NCBI GenBank assembly: GCA_021816935.1
Contig: JAKAWR010000004.1
Coordinates: 88,435-152,434 of the forward strand
DNA from: Actinomycetes bacterium
Lineage (GTDB): Bacteria; Actinomycetota; Acidimicrobiia; Acidimicrobiales; JAMCPL01
Direction: 5' to 3'
Length of the DNA stretch: 64,000 nt
Shown here: one piece after another, positions 50,382 through 58,859 of the stretch
How the letters are laid out: the number at the start of each line of letters is the position of its first letter
How positions within the stretch are numbered: the stretch's first letter is position 1
Notes under the pieces: generated by a model
The model's input: the letters and a program-made list of their open reading frames with translations, nothing else
Database searches by the model: none
Told to the model about the DNA's origin: nothing
Translations under genes and position numbers: made by a program

Positions 50382-53300
50382 ATGCTCCAGAGGGCTCTCA
50401 ACCGGAAAGAGGCGAACAAGCGGGGATTCCGGGTGCGGCTTGGGTCCTTCGTCGCCCTGCCGATCTTCGCGCTCGGCGTCGCTCACGCCGGCGTGGCCAG
50501 CGCTGGTGCGGCGACCGCGAAGATCGTGACGCTGGCCGGCAGCCGGTCGCCGTTGCCACGCGGCGCTCGCGTCATCGGTAGCGTTCGGCCGGCTCGTGCG
50601 CTGGGGGTTACTGTGACACTACGACCGCGAGACCCCGCAGGTTTGGCACGTTTCGTTGCCGCCGTATCCACTCCCGGATCGGCCTCTTACCATCGCTACC
50701 TGACGCCAGCGGAATTCGCGAGCCGGTTCGGGGCGCCGCCGCAGGCCATCGGCCTCGTCGATACCTACCTGGCAGGCGAGGGGCTGGATCCCGGGCCGCA
50801 GGCCGCGGGCGGGCTCTCCCTGTACCTGCGCCTTTCGGCAGCCCAGGCGGAACGGGCATTCCATACGACGCTCGAGACGGTGCGACTTACGAGCGGCAGG
50901 ACCGCTTTGTGGAACAGCGGGCCGGTTCGCCTACCGCTGCCGGTCGGGGTGGCCGTGCAGGCAATCATCGGGCTGTCGAACGTGGCCGCGGCGAGGCCGG
51001 TTCCCGCGGGCAACCCGTCTACCGCCCGTGCCGTCCCGGCCGCCACCGGCGCCACGACATCCGCTTACGCCACCCCGTCAACCCTGCCCGCTCACGCCTC
51101 TGGCGCCACTGCATCCGCTCACTCTGCCCCGGCCTCCACATCCGCTCACGCCACTGGCGCCGCCTATCCTCCGCCTGCCTGCACCGCCGCGCAGGATCTC
51201 CATGGGTGGGCGCCCGGGCAGCTTTCGCAGGGTTACGACCTCGGCCCGCTGTACGCAAGCGGTGCGAGCGGCAACGGGCAAACCGTGGGGATCGTAGCGA
51301 TGAACAGCTACTCGTCAAGCGACATATCGGTATACGATCAGTGCTACGGGATAAGTCCCACCGTGACACCGGTATACGTCGATGGCGAGACGGGTAACGA
51401 TTTCGGACCTGACACGGCCGAGGCGACTGAGGACATCGAGAACGTGAGTGGCATCCTTCCCCGAGCCACCATCGACGTTTACGATGCGCCTGAAACCGGC
51501 CAGGGCTACTACGACGCAATGGCGGCAGCGGTCGACGACGACACCGCGCAGGTGATCAGCATCAGCCTTTCGGTTTGCGAGCAGGATCTCGCTTCGGGAC
51601 AGGCGCAGTCCGAGGAGACGCTCTTTGAGCAGGCGGCAGCGCAGGGCCAAACCGTGCTCGCGGCTGCCGGAGACTACGGTGCGGAGGGTTGCTACAACCT
51701 CGGTGCAGGCAATCCCAATTACGAGGCACTTGCGGTGTCGGACCCGGCAAGCGATCCGTACGTTACGGGAGTGGGCGGTACGAACCTGTCGAGCATCAGC
51801 CCCAGGAAGGAGACGGTCTGGAACGATACGGCCCAGCTGGGAGGTGCGGGCGGCGGCGGGATCTCGACGGTGTGGCCCATGCCGTTGTGGCAGTCCGCCC
51901 CCGGCGTAGTGAACAAGTATTCCTCTAAGGCTCCCTGCAAGGCGGCGAGCAGCTACTGCCGCGAGGTCCCCGACGTGTCCGCCAACGCTCAGGTCGGGCT
52001 GCCTCTCTATTGCACGGCGGGAACGTGCAACGGTCGGGGATGGCAGCTCGTCGGTGGCACGTCCATGTCGACCCCGCTTGTAGCGTCGGTAGCTGTCATG
52101 GCAAACCAACTCTGCGGTTCGGGCCCGGCCGGGTTCATCAATCCATCGCTATACGAGGTAGCAACTATGGATCCCGGTGCGTACAACGATATTACGAGCG
52201 GCAATAACTACTATGCAGGTCCGCATACGGGACTGTATCCCGCGACGGCCGGCTACGACCTGGCGAGCGGGCTCGGCTCGCCGGTCGGTGCGGGTCTCGT
52301 TTCTGAGCTGTGCAACCTGGAGTCGGTCAAAGCGGCCGTTCCTTCGTTGTACGTTCCGCTGGCCCCGGCACGGATCTGCGATACCAGGGCAGGAAATCCG
52401 TCGGGCCTGTCGGGCACCGAGCTCACCCAGTGTGAAGGCAGAATGCTGGGTCCTACGTCTGAGCTCACCATTCAGGTGGCGGGGCTGGCAGGGGACGGAG
52501 TTCCCTTGCAGGCATCGGGAGCGGTGCTCAACGTGACTGTCGTCGGCGCGAGTCAACCCACCTATCTGAGCGTCTATCCCGCGGGTACGCTGCGTCCGGT
52601 GGCCTCCGGTCTCAACGCTCCCGGCGTAGTGCCGGTGGCGGGTCTGGTCTATGTGGCCCTACCGGCTTCGGGAGCAGAGGCGGGCGCCGTTACGCTGTAC
52701 AATAACTCGGGTAGCGCCGATGTGGTTGTCGACGTTGAGGGTTACACGGCGGCCTCATCCGGCGGGTCGCCGGTGGCGGGGACCTATGTCGCGCTTGCCT
52801 CGCCGCAGCGCATCACTGATACGCGTTGCAACGATCCATCAAGGCGCAAGCAACTCGGGGCCGAGTGTTCCCAGATACCATCGCAGAACTCCGGTATCCC
52901 GTCACCTTCGCCGGGATCCGTCGAATCGGTTGCGATAGCGGGTGTTACAGGCATCCCGAGCGGAGCCGAAGCCGCTGTTGTGAATCTTACAGAAGCGGGG
53001 CCGAACGCCGGCGCGGGGTATTTCACGATGTACCCGAGCGGAGCCTCACGACCGGTTGCATCGAACGTCAATTGGACGACCGGAGAGATAAGGTCCAACC
53101 GGGTGCTCGTCAAGCTCGGCTCGGGCGGGTCGGCGGATCTGTACAGCTCGGTGGCGACAAATGCGGTTATAGACGTGGCGGGATACATCGCTGGCCCGTC
53201 GGCGACCAAAGGGGGAGCGCAGTTCGATCCGGTAAGGCCGATCCGGATCTGCGATACCAGGGCGGGCGACCTGTCGCAGCTCAGCGGAACCCAGGCCCAG

Positions 53301-53612
53301 TGCGCCGGGAAGACCCTCGCTCCGCTGAGCAAGCTCTCGGTCAAGGTGGATAGTGTCGGTGGGCTCCCGTCATCGGGCGTGAAGGCGGTGATCATCAACG
53401 TTACCGCCGTTGGGGGAACCGCTTCCGGTTACCTGTCAGTGAATCCGTCGTCCGTTCCCCCGCTCACTTCGGATGTCAACTGGTCGCCGGGTACTACGGT
53501 GCCGAACCTCGTAGTGGCTTCCGTAGCTACCGGAGGAATCTTGACCCTCTACAACGGGTCGGGTGCCGGCTCGGTCAACGCCATAGTCGACGTCTACGCC
53601 TACCTGGAGTGA
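50382..53612 (+). CDS. Secreted S53 (sedolisin/kumamolisin) peptidase with three C-terminal DTR modules
   Basis: Acid-active serine-carboxyl peptidase, 1076 residues. A signal peptide (residues 1-45) is followed by a pro-kumamolisin propeptide (about 50-215), a Thr/Ala/Ser linker, and the catalytic domain (270-650). Catalytic Glu/Asp lie in DTAEATEDIENVSG, the oxyanion Asp in AAAGDYGAEGC, and Ser561 in GGTSMSTPLVASV. Three repeated beta-modules follow from about 652, 800 and 945. Each opens RICDTRAGN or ITDTRCND and ends VVVDVEGY or VIDVAGY. These are probably wall- or glycan-contacting. The substrate is extracellular protein; low-pH activity is typical of the family. Confidence 0.93.
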   Translation: MLQRALNRKEANKRGFRVRLGSFVALPIFALGVAHAGVASAGAATAKIVTLAGSRSPLPRGARVIGSVRPARALGVTVTLRPRDPAGLARFVAAVSTPGSASYHRYLTPAEFASRFGAPPQAIGLVDTYLAGEGLDPGPQAAGGLSLYLRLSAAQAERAFHTTLETVRLTSGRTALWNSGPVRLPLPVGVAVQAIIGLSNVAAARPVPAGNPSTARAVPAATGATTSAYATPSTLPAHASGATASAHSAPASTSAHATGAAYPPPACTAAQDLHGWAPGQLSQGYDLGPLYASGASGNGQTVGIVAMNSYSSSDISVYDQCYGISPTVTPVYVDGETGNDFGPDTAEATEDIENVSGILPRATIDVYDAPETGQGYYDAMAAAVDDDTAQVISISLSVCEQDLASGQAQSEETLFEQAAAQGQTVLAAAGDYGAEGCYNLGAGNPNYEALAVSDPASDPYVTGVGGTNLSSISPRKETVWNDTAQLGGAGGGGISTVWPMPLWQSAPGVVNKYSSKAPCKAASSYCREVPDVSANAQVGLPLYCTAGTCNGRGWQLVGGTSMSTPLVASVAVMANQLCGSGPAGFINPSLYEVATMDPGAYNDITSGNNYYAGPHTGLYPATAGYDLASGLGSPVGAGLVSELCNLESVKAAVPSLYVPLAPARICDTRAGNPSGLSGTELTQCEGRMLGPTSELTIQVAGLAGDGVPLQASGAVLNVTVVGASQPTYLSVYPAGTLRPVASGLNAPGVVPVAGLVYVALPASGAEAGAVTLYNNSGSADVVVDVEGYTAASSGGSPVAGTYVALASPQRITDTRCNDPSRRKQLGAECSQIPSQNSGIPSPSPGSVESVAIAGVTGIPSGAEAAVVNLTEAGPNAGAGYFTMYPSGASRPVASNVNWTTGEIRSNRVLVKLGSGGSADLYSSVATNAVIDVAGYIAGPSATKGGAQFDPVRPIRICDTRAGDLSQLSGTQAQCAGKTLAPLSKLSVKVDSVGGLPSSGVKAVIINVTAVGGTASGYLSVNPSSVPPLTSDVNWSPGTTVPNLVVASVATGGILTLYNGSGAGSVNAIVDVYAYLE

Positions 53613-53767
53613 GCGCCAGGGACTGAGAGCCAGTCGCGCGTTTCATTCCAGGCGTGAGCGTCGGAGACTGGGATCCTGCCGTACCTGGGTAGGTCGGTTA
53701 CCATGCTTCCGGGAGCGTCCAGCTGATCGACTCGGCACGTACCAGGTCAAGCCGCGGTGAGGGCAAA

Positions 53768-54796
53768 TCAGCCAGCGCTGCGAGGCGCCAGCAGGAGGCG
53801 GCAGCCTCGGTGGGCCTGGTAGCGCTCGAAACCGGCCACCACGAGGTCGCCAGCAGCGCCCGCGGCGCCTTCTGCGACTCCGCGATGGAGGTCGCAGACA
53901 ACGTCGGGCACGGCTATTGCCACTTTAATGTACGGGCAGGTGTCCACGATGAGTTCGATCCCGTCGCCGGTCCTGGACAGGCGGGGTTCGAAGCCGTACG
54001 CCTTCATCCCAGCCAGCACGGCCTTCAGCGTGAGCGATGGCGGGACCTCATCTTTGTCCCTGGCAGCGTTGTGCCGCGTCGCCCTACCTGGAGTGTCCGC
54101 CCCCCCGTCCCGTATCGCCCCCTCGCCGGCTCTCCTCTGGGAATTCGTCCTGGCTCCCGCCCCTGCAATGGCTCCCGCCCCCACACCCGGTATGGCTCCC
54201 GCCCTGCCGTCTTGACACCGCTCGCTCCGGCTACCCGACGCCGCCGCGCTACCCGCAATCGTCCCCGCCGACGCCCCCACGCCCGCTCGGGTTCGCGTAC
54301 CTGCAGTCCCTCCCGCCCCGGCTCCCGCCTGGGATCCCGTCCGGGCATCACCACCACCAGACCTTGCTCCTGCCGCCCTTCCGGCTTCGAGCGGCGAAAT
54401 ATTGTTGCTCAGGGCCTCTGCCAGCAACGAGGCGAGATGGCGGTAGTGCCCTTCGGACCCGCCGGTCTTGAAAAGCCGACGGCTGTGTGGATCAGGAGAG
54501 TAGAGCAGCCTCGGTCGCCCCGGCATGCGCCTCCCGTGCTCCACCTCTTCGACAACCAGGCCCGCTCTCACCAGAACGGCCAGGTGCTGGCGTATGGCAT
54601 TGTGGTTGAGACCGAGGCGTGCGGTCAGATCGGCAACCGGCAGGGCTTCGGCCGCCTGCTGGATCATCTTGAAAATGGCGTAGCGGGTGCGATCAGACAG
54701 TGCTTTGGCCTCTGTCTGGACCTGCTGGTCCTCATCCCCGGATTGGTCCCGGTCCTGCCGTATCGCACGAGAGCGGGTGCCCTGACTTGCCTTCAC
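53768..54796 (-). CDS. ArsR-like HTH regulator with a C-terminal cysteine domain
   Basis: A 342-residue transcription factor. The winged helix is TRYAIFKMIQQAAEALPVAD with LTARLGLNHNAIRQHLAVLV. The C-terminal domain (LTLKAVLAGMKAYGFEPRLS, then DTCPYIKVAIAVPDVVCDLH) carries two cysteines and a histidine that could bind a metal or Fe-S cluster, as in SufR-like regulators. Between them lies a Gly/Ala/Arg-rich, repeated linker of about 120 residues. The GTG start is downstream of a near-perfect palindrome (54806-54830), its likely operator. It is divergent from the peroxiredoxin gene, a plausible target. Confidence 0.82.
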   Translation of the reverse strand: MKASQGTRSRAIRQDRDQSGDEDQQVQTEAKALSDRTRYAIFKMIQQAAEALPVADLTARLGLNHNAIRQHLAVLVRAGLVVEEVEHGRRMPGRPRLLYSPDPHSRRLFKTGGSEGHYRHLASLLAEALSNNISPLEAGRAAGARSGGGDARTGSQAGAGAGGTAGTRTRAGVGASAGTIAGSAAASGSRSERCQDGRAGAIPGVGAGAIAGAGARTNSQRRAGEGAIRDGGADTPGRATRHNAARDKDEVPPSLTLKAVLAGMKAYGFEPRLSRTGDGIELIVDTCPYIKVAIAVPDVVCDLHRGVAEGAAGAAGDLVVAGFERYQAHRGCRLLLAPRSAG

Positions 54797-54805
54797 AAGA
54801 TATAT

Positions 54806-54830
54806 ATTACTGCTGCCTGGCAGAAATAAT
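54806..54830. promoter_or_regulatory. 25-bp near-palindrome between the HTH regulator and peroxiredoxin genes
   Basis: ATTACTGCTGCC and GGCAGAAATAAT flank a central T; 10 of 12 base pairs match. It overlaps the AT-rich TATATATT promoter of the regulator and is 120 bp before the peroxiredoxin start. It is a good autoregulatory operator candidate. Confidence 0.6.
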
Positions 54831-54911
54831 GCCCGATCCGGTGACCGAGCGCTAACTTGTCGCGGAGGCGCTAAGGTAACGATTGATCGCCGACTTGGCG
54901 GCGCCGGAGTC

Positions 54912-54930
54912 TCGCTATCGCTGAGGCTCT
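54912..54930. repeat. Solo repeat end before the peroxiredoxin gene
   Basis: TCGCTATCGCTGAGGCTCT resembles the right end of the element family (one CC pair lost) and is followed by TAGA. It is 21 bp from the peroxiredoxin start. Confidence 0.55.
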
Positions 54931-54950
54931 AGAAGGGAAAGGAGCTGATA

Positions 54951-55433
54951 ATGGCATTATCCGTAGGGGACAGGATTCCGGATGTCGACGTGATGATCGT
55001 CGAGGGCGACGTAGCGAACAAGGCGCGTACGGGCGAAGTGCTCGGGAAGGGCAAGGTGGTGCTTTTTGCGGTGCCGGGAGCGTTCACGCCCACCTGCTCG
55101 GATTACCACCTTCCGGGCTTCATCATGCGAGCGGAGGAACTGCGGGCGGCAGGTGCCGACAAGATCTGTTGCATTGCCGTGAACGATTCCTTCGTCATGG
55201 GAGCTTGGGCAAAAGACAGGGGTGCCAACAACTCGGTAGTGATGATCGCCGATGGGAACGCGGACTTCGCCCGAGCCATGGGGCTCGACTTTGACGGCAG
55301 CGGCTTTGGGATGGGTGTGCGCTCTCAACGGTATGCCGCCATTCTGGGAGACGGAATAATCCGGGAGCTACTCGTGGAGAAGGGGTCCGGGCTGGACGTG
55401 AGTTCGGCCGACGCGGTTCTTGCGCGTCTCTGA
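54951..55433 (+). CDS. Peroxiredoxin (Prx5 / AhpE-like)
   Basis: Thiol peroxidase reducing H2O2 or organic peroxides; 160 residues. The peroxidatic cysteine lies in VPGAFTPTCSDYHLPGF, the Prx5-type signature. ICCIAVNDSFVMGAWAKDRG and SQRYAAILGDGIIREL complete the fold. No resolving cysteine is obvious. ATG follows AAAGGAG. The gene is flanked by two repeat ends facing outward, and the divergent HTH regulator may control it. Confidence 0.93.
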   Translation: MALSVGDRIPDVDVMIVEGDVANKARTGEVLGKGKVVLFAVPGAFTPTCSDYHLPGFIMRAEELRAAGADKICCIAVNDSFVMGAWAKDRGANNSVVMIADGNADFARAMGLDFDGSGFGMGVRSQRYAAILGDGIIRELLVEKGSGLDVSSADAVLARL

Positions 55434-55439
55434 GCTAAT

Positions 55440-55459
55440 AGAGTCTCAGCGGCTAGGGA
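55440..55459. repeat. Solo repeat end after the peroxiredoxin gene
   Basis: AGAGTCTCAGCGGCTAGGGA matches the left end of the element family with two mismatches. No matching right end follows. Confidence 0.6.
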
Positions 55460-55523
55460 TATCTGACTCGCCGCCAGCCGCCGCATAACGGGCGGCTCAG
55501 CCACGCCGCGGTATGGGTGATGC

Positions 55524-56006
55524 CTATTGCCGCAATAACAGCCGTTTATGTTCGGCACCAGTTGCTGCCAGCGCTAGACCCAATACTCCGACGTCGCGCA
55601 GCACGAGATCGGATAGCCCGCCGGTGGCGGTGAGCGAGACGACGATTTGGAGCAGCAGCACGGCAGCGATCAGCGATGCGATGCGAGGGGAGATGCCGAA
55701 CAGGATCGCTATCCCGAGTAGGAGAAGAAGCCAGCCATGCGCAAGCACGAGCAATTCTACAAAAGAGCCGGAATGTATGACGGGGACATAGCCAGTCCAG
55801 GCAAGCGGCGCTGTGAGCTCGTGATATCCGAACCACACCAGAACGGCCCCGAGGAGTATACGCGAGGCTGTGGTGAACCACTGGGTGTATTCGGCGCGCC
55901 ATTGCCTCCTGGCTGACCGCGGAGCGCCGCCGCCGTGGCCGGCAGCCTCCTGATGATTCCGGGAAGGCGCCGCGGAGGGCTTTCCGGATTTGACGCCCTG
56001 GTTCAT
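55524..56006 (-). CDS. DoxX-like membrane protein
   Basis: A 160-residue protein with four hydrophobic segments (RILLGAVLVWFGYHELTAPL, FVELLVLAHGWLLLLLGIAI, PRIASLIAAVLLLQIVVSL, LVLRDVGVLGLALAATGA) after a basic N-terminus. It matches the DoxX family, which includes quinone-linked sulfur oxidation subunits and thiol-stress proteins; the specific partner is unknown. Its start overlaps the stop of the upstream gene (ATGA), so the two are co-translated. Confidence 0.8.
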   Translation of the reverse strand: MNQGVKSGKPSAAPSRNHQEAAGHGGGAPRSARRQWRAEYTQWFTTASRILLGAVLVWFGYHELTAPLAWTGYVPVIHSGSFVELLVLAHGWLLLLLGIAILFGISPRIASLIAAVLLLQIVVSLTATGGLSDLVLRDVGVLGLALAATGAEHKRLLLRQ

Positions 56007-56776
56007 TCGACTATCCTTCCTGCCGGGTTCGTGACGACGATGCCGTCGTCGCCGTAGTTGTAATCTCCGGTCGTCCCGGAGTCATCCCCGAACGAAGCTT
56101 CTACGAAGTAGACCTTGTCGCCCACCGGATAGGTGCTCACCTGGGGAGACGATTGCGAGTTCGATCCGGCTACGCTTACGGTTTCCTTCTGGCCACTCGT
56201 GCTCACCGAAACGCTGAAACCCGCGGTCGCAGCCTGGGCGAGGCTGCTCTTGGGGGGCGGGTAGATACGGTAAGCGGCGTTCGCGTAAGGGGTTGAAGAC
56301 AGGGCCGGGCCGAGTTGCTGGGAAGGGGCGGCCGGAGGTGAGGACGCGGTCGTGCCTGGCGCCGTGGACGTGGGCGATCCTGCGGAAGGGCTGCCTGCCG
56401 TTGAAGCCTTGCTGCCGCCGGTCGTGCTCGCCGTAGGCTGCCCGTTGACGCTGCCTGCGTGGCTGGCGGAGTTTGCGGATCCGCCAGCACTGGCCTGCAG
56501 GGAGGAGTGTGTGCCCGCCTTGGCGAGTATGCCGATGGTCGTGGTGCCGATGGACCCCCGCCCGTAGCCGTAGGCTGCCAGCCCAATCCCCGCTACAGCG
56601 GTGAAGGCGAGAATGCTCAGAGCGACGGGGCCGATTGGGTTGCCTGGGAACCATGACTTCGGCCGGCCCGGCGTGCGGGGTGTCGCAGCAGGCCGAGGCT
56701 TGGACCCGCCTGTAGATCGCGGCGGCGACGCGGACCGCGGTGATATTGCGGCAGACCGCGGGTGCGTGGTCGTCAT
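56003..56776 (-). CDS. Hypothetical membrane-anchored protein with Ser/Thr-rich linker
   Basis: A 257-residue protein of unknown function. A Pro/Arg-rich cytoplasmic N-terminus, one transmembrane helix (PVALSILAFTAVAGIGLAAY) and a long Ser/Thr/Gly/Ala linker precede a C-terminal segment of about 100 residues (YRIYPPPKSSLAQAATAGF). The end, TSGTTGDYNYGDDGIVVTNP-like in composition, is probably extracellular and beta-rich. It is coupled to the DoxX gene, suggesting a shared envelope role. Confidence 0.7.
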   Translation of the reverse strand: MTTTHPRSAAISPRSASPPRSTGGSKPRPAATPRTPGRPKSWFPGNPIGPVALSILAFTAVAGIGLAAYGYGRGSIGTTTIGILAKAGTHSSLQASAGGSANSASHAGSVNGQPTASTTGGSKASTAGSPSAGSPTSTAPGTTASSPPAAPSQQLGPALSSTPYANAAYRIYPPPKSSLAQAATAGFSVSVSTSGQKETVSVAGSNSQSSPQVSTYPVGDKVYFVEASFGDDSGTTGDYNYGDDGIVVTNPAGRIVE

Positions 56777-56950
56777 ACCAGGTATCGTATTGCGTACGTG
56801 AGAGGTGTTGGCGTCAGCGAAGCGGATTTCACATTCTGATAACAGTTTGTACCAAGCGTACTGAAGCCCGGGAACGGCCCTGGGATGGCCGCTGCAACGG
56901 CGTGCAAGAGGTCAGCGAGAAAGTCTCAAGTTTCACGGTTGCCCTGCTGA

Positions 56951-56992
56951 TAAACTGACCGATGGGGCGATTAAACTGACCGATGGGGCGAT
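56951..56992. repeat. Two perfect 21-bp tandem copies upstream of the FlgC-like gene
   Basis: TAAACTGACCGATGGGGCGA plus T is repeated head to tail without mismatch, 55-90 bp before the gene. It could be a doubled operator. The surrounding gap (56777-57040, 264 bp) holds nothing else I recognise. Confidence 0.6.
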
Positions 56993-57040
56993 ACGTGCGG
57001 TGCAGAAGGCATCGTCGATAGGGCGAACCAGCGAGGTGAT

Positions 57041-57541
57041 GTGACGATGAGTGCTGGAGCTATACAGGCGTCGTTGTCGGGGATGCAGGCCATGGGCACA
57101 TGGCTCGACATGACTGCCGGGAATATCGCCAACCTTAACGATGCCGTGCCGGCGGGTCAGCCGACCTACCAGCAGCAGGAGCCCATTCTTGCGCCCGTCG
57201 CGTCGAACGGCGGCGCGCTTCAGCCCTACTACCCCAACGCAAAGGTGGCCGGCGGGTCGCAGCAGCCTCCCGGGGCAGCAAACGGCGGGTCGCATCAGTC
57301 CGAGGGGGTCGCCGTAGTCGGCGTGGCTCTTGGCAGTTCGCAGGGGATGCTCGCCTACGAACCGGGCAACCCTCTGGCTAACGGGCAGCAGGGCCAGGAT
57401 CAGGGGATGGTTGCATACCCGGCCATCAGTCTCGGGTCCCAGCTTGTCAACCTCTTGCAGGCCCAGGTAGGTATGCAGGCGAACGTCGCTGCCGTGAGCC
57501 ATGCCGCCGCGGCGTACCAGTCGCTGATCAATATGGCCTGA
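57041..57541 (+). CDS. Solitary FlgC-like flagellar rod protein
   Basis: A 166-residue protein with both ends of the flagellar rod family. The N-terminus AIQASLSGMQAMGTWLDMTA GNIANLND matches the FlgC/FlgB start (SGM...WLD...NIAN). The C-terminal half has LAYEPGNPLANGQQGQDQGM, VAYPAISLGSQLVNLLQAQV and QANVAAVSHAAAAYQSLIN, like FlgC (YDPxHP...yP.v.l..emv.l..A...yqaN). The middle is Gln/Gly/Pro-rich. No other flagellar gene is visible. Either the flagellar genes are elsewhere or this is a repurposed relic. The start is GTG 57041 or ATG 57047. Confidence 0.75.
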   Translation: MTMSAGAIQASLSGMQAMGTWLDMTAGNIANLNDAVPAGQPTYQQQEPILAPVASNGGALQPYYPNAKVAGGSQQPPGAANGGSHQSEGVAVVGVALGSSQGMLAYEPGNPLANGQQGQDQGMVAYPAISLGSQLVNLLQAQVGMQANVAAVSHAAAAYQSLINMA

Positions 57542-57574
57542 GCTGATCAAGATGGCTTGACGGGGAAGGTGTCC

Positions 57575-58246
57575 TCAGTAGCCCGAGTAGCCGCCACTCG
57601 TCGGCGACTGGACCAGCGTACCTGCCGGGGTGATGGTGTACCAGTAGCCTCCGAACGCGTTCAGGCCCTGGCCCAGCGTTTGACCCGGCGACGTGTCGGG
57701 ACTGTAGGTGTAGAGCGGCCAACCGGCATACGTTACCTGCTCCCTGCCGCCGGCACGCCGGATCTCTCGTATCTTCGCGGCGTTCACTCCCGAACCGAGC
57801 TTGGGCGCTCCCGAGGTGCGTAGCGGCGGCCAGACCGAGGTGCATGGGCCGTCCGGGCAGTTGCTCTTCGTCGGGGTGTCCTTGGAGAACGCGTAGAGGG
57901 TGTAGCCCTTGCCTGTCACGAGGATCGTGCCGAGAGATGTATGTCTGGTTCCGAGCGCGTAGCCGCCCGCCGTGCGGGGGCTACTCGTTGTCGGGGTGGT
58001 AGCGCTGTAGGAGGATCGATTCGTCGGGACGCTTTTTGGGGCAGAGTAGGTGTTGCTCGAGCAGGCCGCGAGAGCCAGCGCCAGGGCGACCGTAGCGAGC
58101 GGCAATGCCACAAGCCCGGCCCGCGGGGCACTTCTCCCGTGCTGCCCTCCCTGTGGTGCGCCACGCGCGCGTCTTGTTGATGTCGTGTTGCCCGTAGGTT
58201 CCCCCGAGGCTCCGCCCGCCGCGCTTCCAACTGTTTCCGTTCCCAT
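57575..58246 (-). CDS. Lipoprotein_15 family protein (YxFxxD motif)
   Basis: A 223-residue lipoprotein. The signal peptide (LVALPLATVALALALAAC) ends in a lipobox. The mature part has the COG4315 pattern twice: GTILVTGKGYTLYAFSKDTP with CPDGPCTSVWPPL, and YAGWPLYTYSPDTSPGQTLG ending GLNAFGGYWYTITPAG. Function is unknown; several members are secreted by acidophiles and actinobacteria. ATG 58246 follows GGAAGGGAGAC. Confidence 0.85.
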   Translation of the reverse strand: MGTETVGSAAGGASGEPTGNTTSTRRARGAPQGGQHGRSAPRAGLVALPLATVALALALAACSSNTYSAPKSVPTNRSSYSATTPTTSSPRTAGGYALGTRHTSLGTILVTGKGYTLYAFSKDTPTKSNCPDGPCTSVWPPLRTSGAPKLGSGVNAAKIREIRRAGGREQVTYAGWPLYTYSPDTSPGQTLGQGLNAFGGYWYTITPAGTLVQSPTSGGYSGY

Positions 58247-58385
58247 GGTTATGTCTCCCTTCCCCGGGCGCATCCCCTGCGCCGGGTGAGTGGTTTTCGA
58301 TCCAAGTATAATGACCCTCAACAGCTAACGTTCGTCGGCACCGGCAGGTTTCCCGAGGCGGTCGTGATTGCGGTAGCGTGGTGGC

Positions 58386-58832
58386 GTGCCAAAGCTTGCG
58401 ATCGTTAGCGACATCGAGGCCGTGAGGTTGAGGGTCCGATCATGTCTGGAAGGTCCGGACACCGAGATTCGCGAAGCGCCGTCGGGTCCGGAGGCGATCT
58501 GCGTATTCAGGGACGAGGAGCCTGATCTTGCGATACTTGATATGCAGGTCGGGAGCATGGGTGGGATCGCCATCTGCATGGAGATGCGGCTCGTTGAATC
58601 ATACGGGGATTTGCCCCACATCCCGGTCCTGCTGCTCCTGGACCGCCGGGCTGACGTGTTCCTGGCGAAACGATCGGGTGCCGAAGGATGGGTCGTGAAG
58701 CCCCTGGACCCTGCCAGGCTCGCCGCCGCCGCCGGTGCCCTGCTCATCGGGCAACCATATCGCGATCCGTCGCTCATGCCCCATCCCATAGTCAACCCGG
58801 TGACCCTGCGACCTGCACTGGAGGCTGGCTGA
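58386..58832 (+). CDS. Stand-alone response-regulator receiver-like protein
   Basis: A 148-residue REC-fold protein. The phosphoacceptor-type Asp is in EPDLAILDMQVGSMGGIAIC and the conserved Lys in AEGWVVKPLDPARLAAAAG. The acidic pair normally near residue 10 is reduced (VSDIEAVR), so phosphorylation may be weak or absent. No output domain and no adjacent kinase are seen. The GTG start lacks a Shine-Dalgarno; TAGCGT shortly before it could be a -10 box. The CorC-like gene lies 27 bp downstream. Confidence 0.78.
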   Translation: MPKLAIVSDIEAVRLRVRSCLEGPDTEIREAPSGPEAICVFRDEEPDLAILDMQVGSMGGIAICMEMRLVESYGDLPHIPVLLLLDRRADVFLAKRSGAEGWVVKPLDPARLAAAAGALLIGQPYRDPSLMPHPIVNPVTLRPALEAG

Positions 58833-58859
58833 CCCGCTACCGGGCGGGCTCGTTACTCG

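Noticed and set aside
53312-53330. CTCCGCTGAGCAAG as a repeat end within the S53 peptidase gene
   Set aside because: It lies in a conserved protein module and only six to eight bases match.
56933-57550. A 205-residue minus-strand open frame over the FlgC-like gene
   Set aside because: It has no family features and opposes a gene with clear rod-protein ends.
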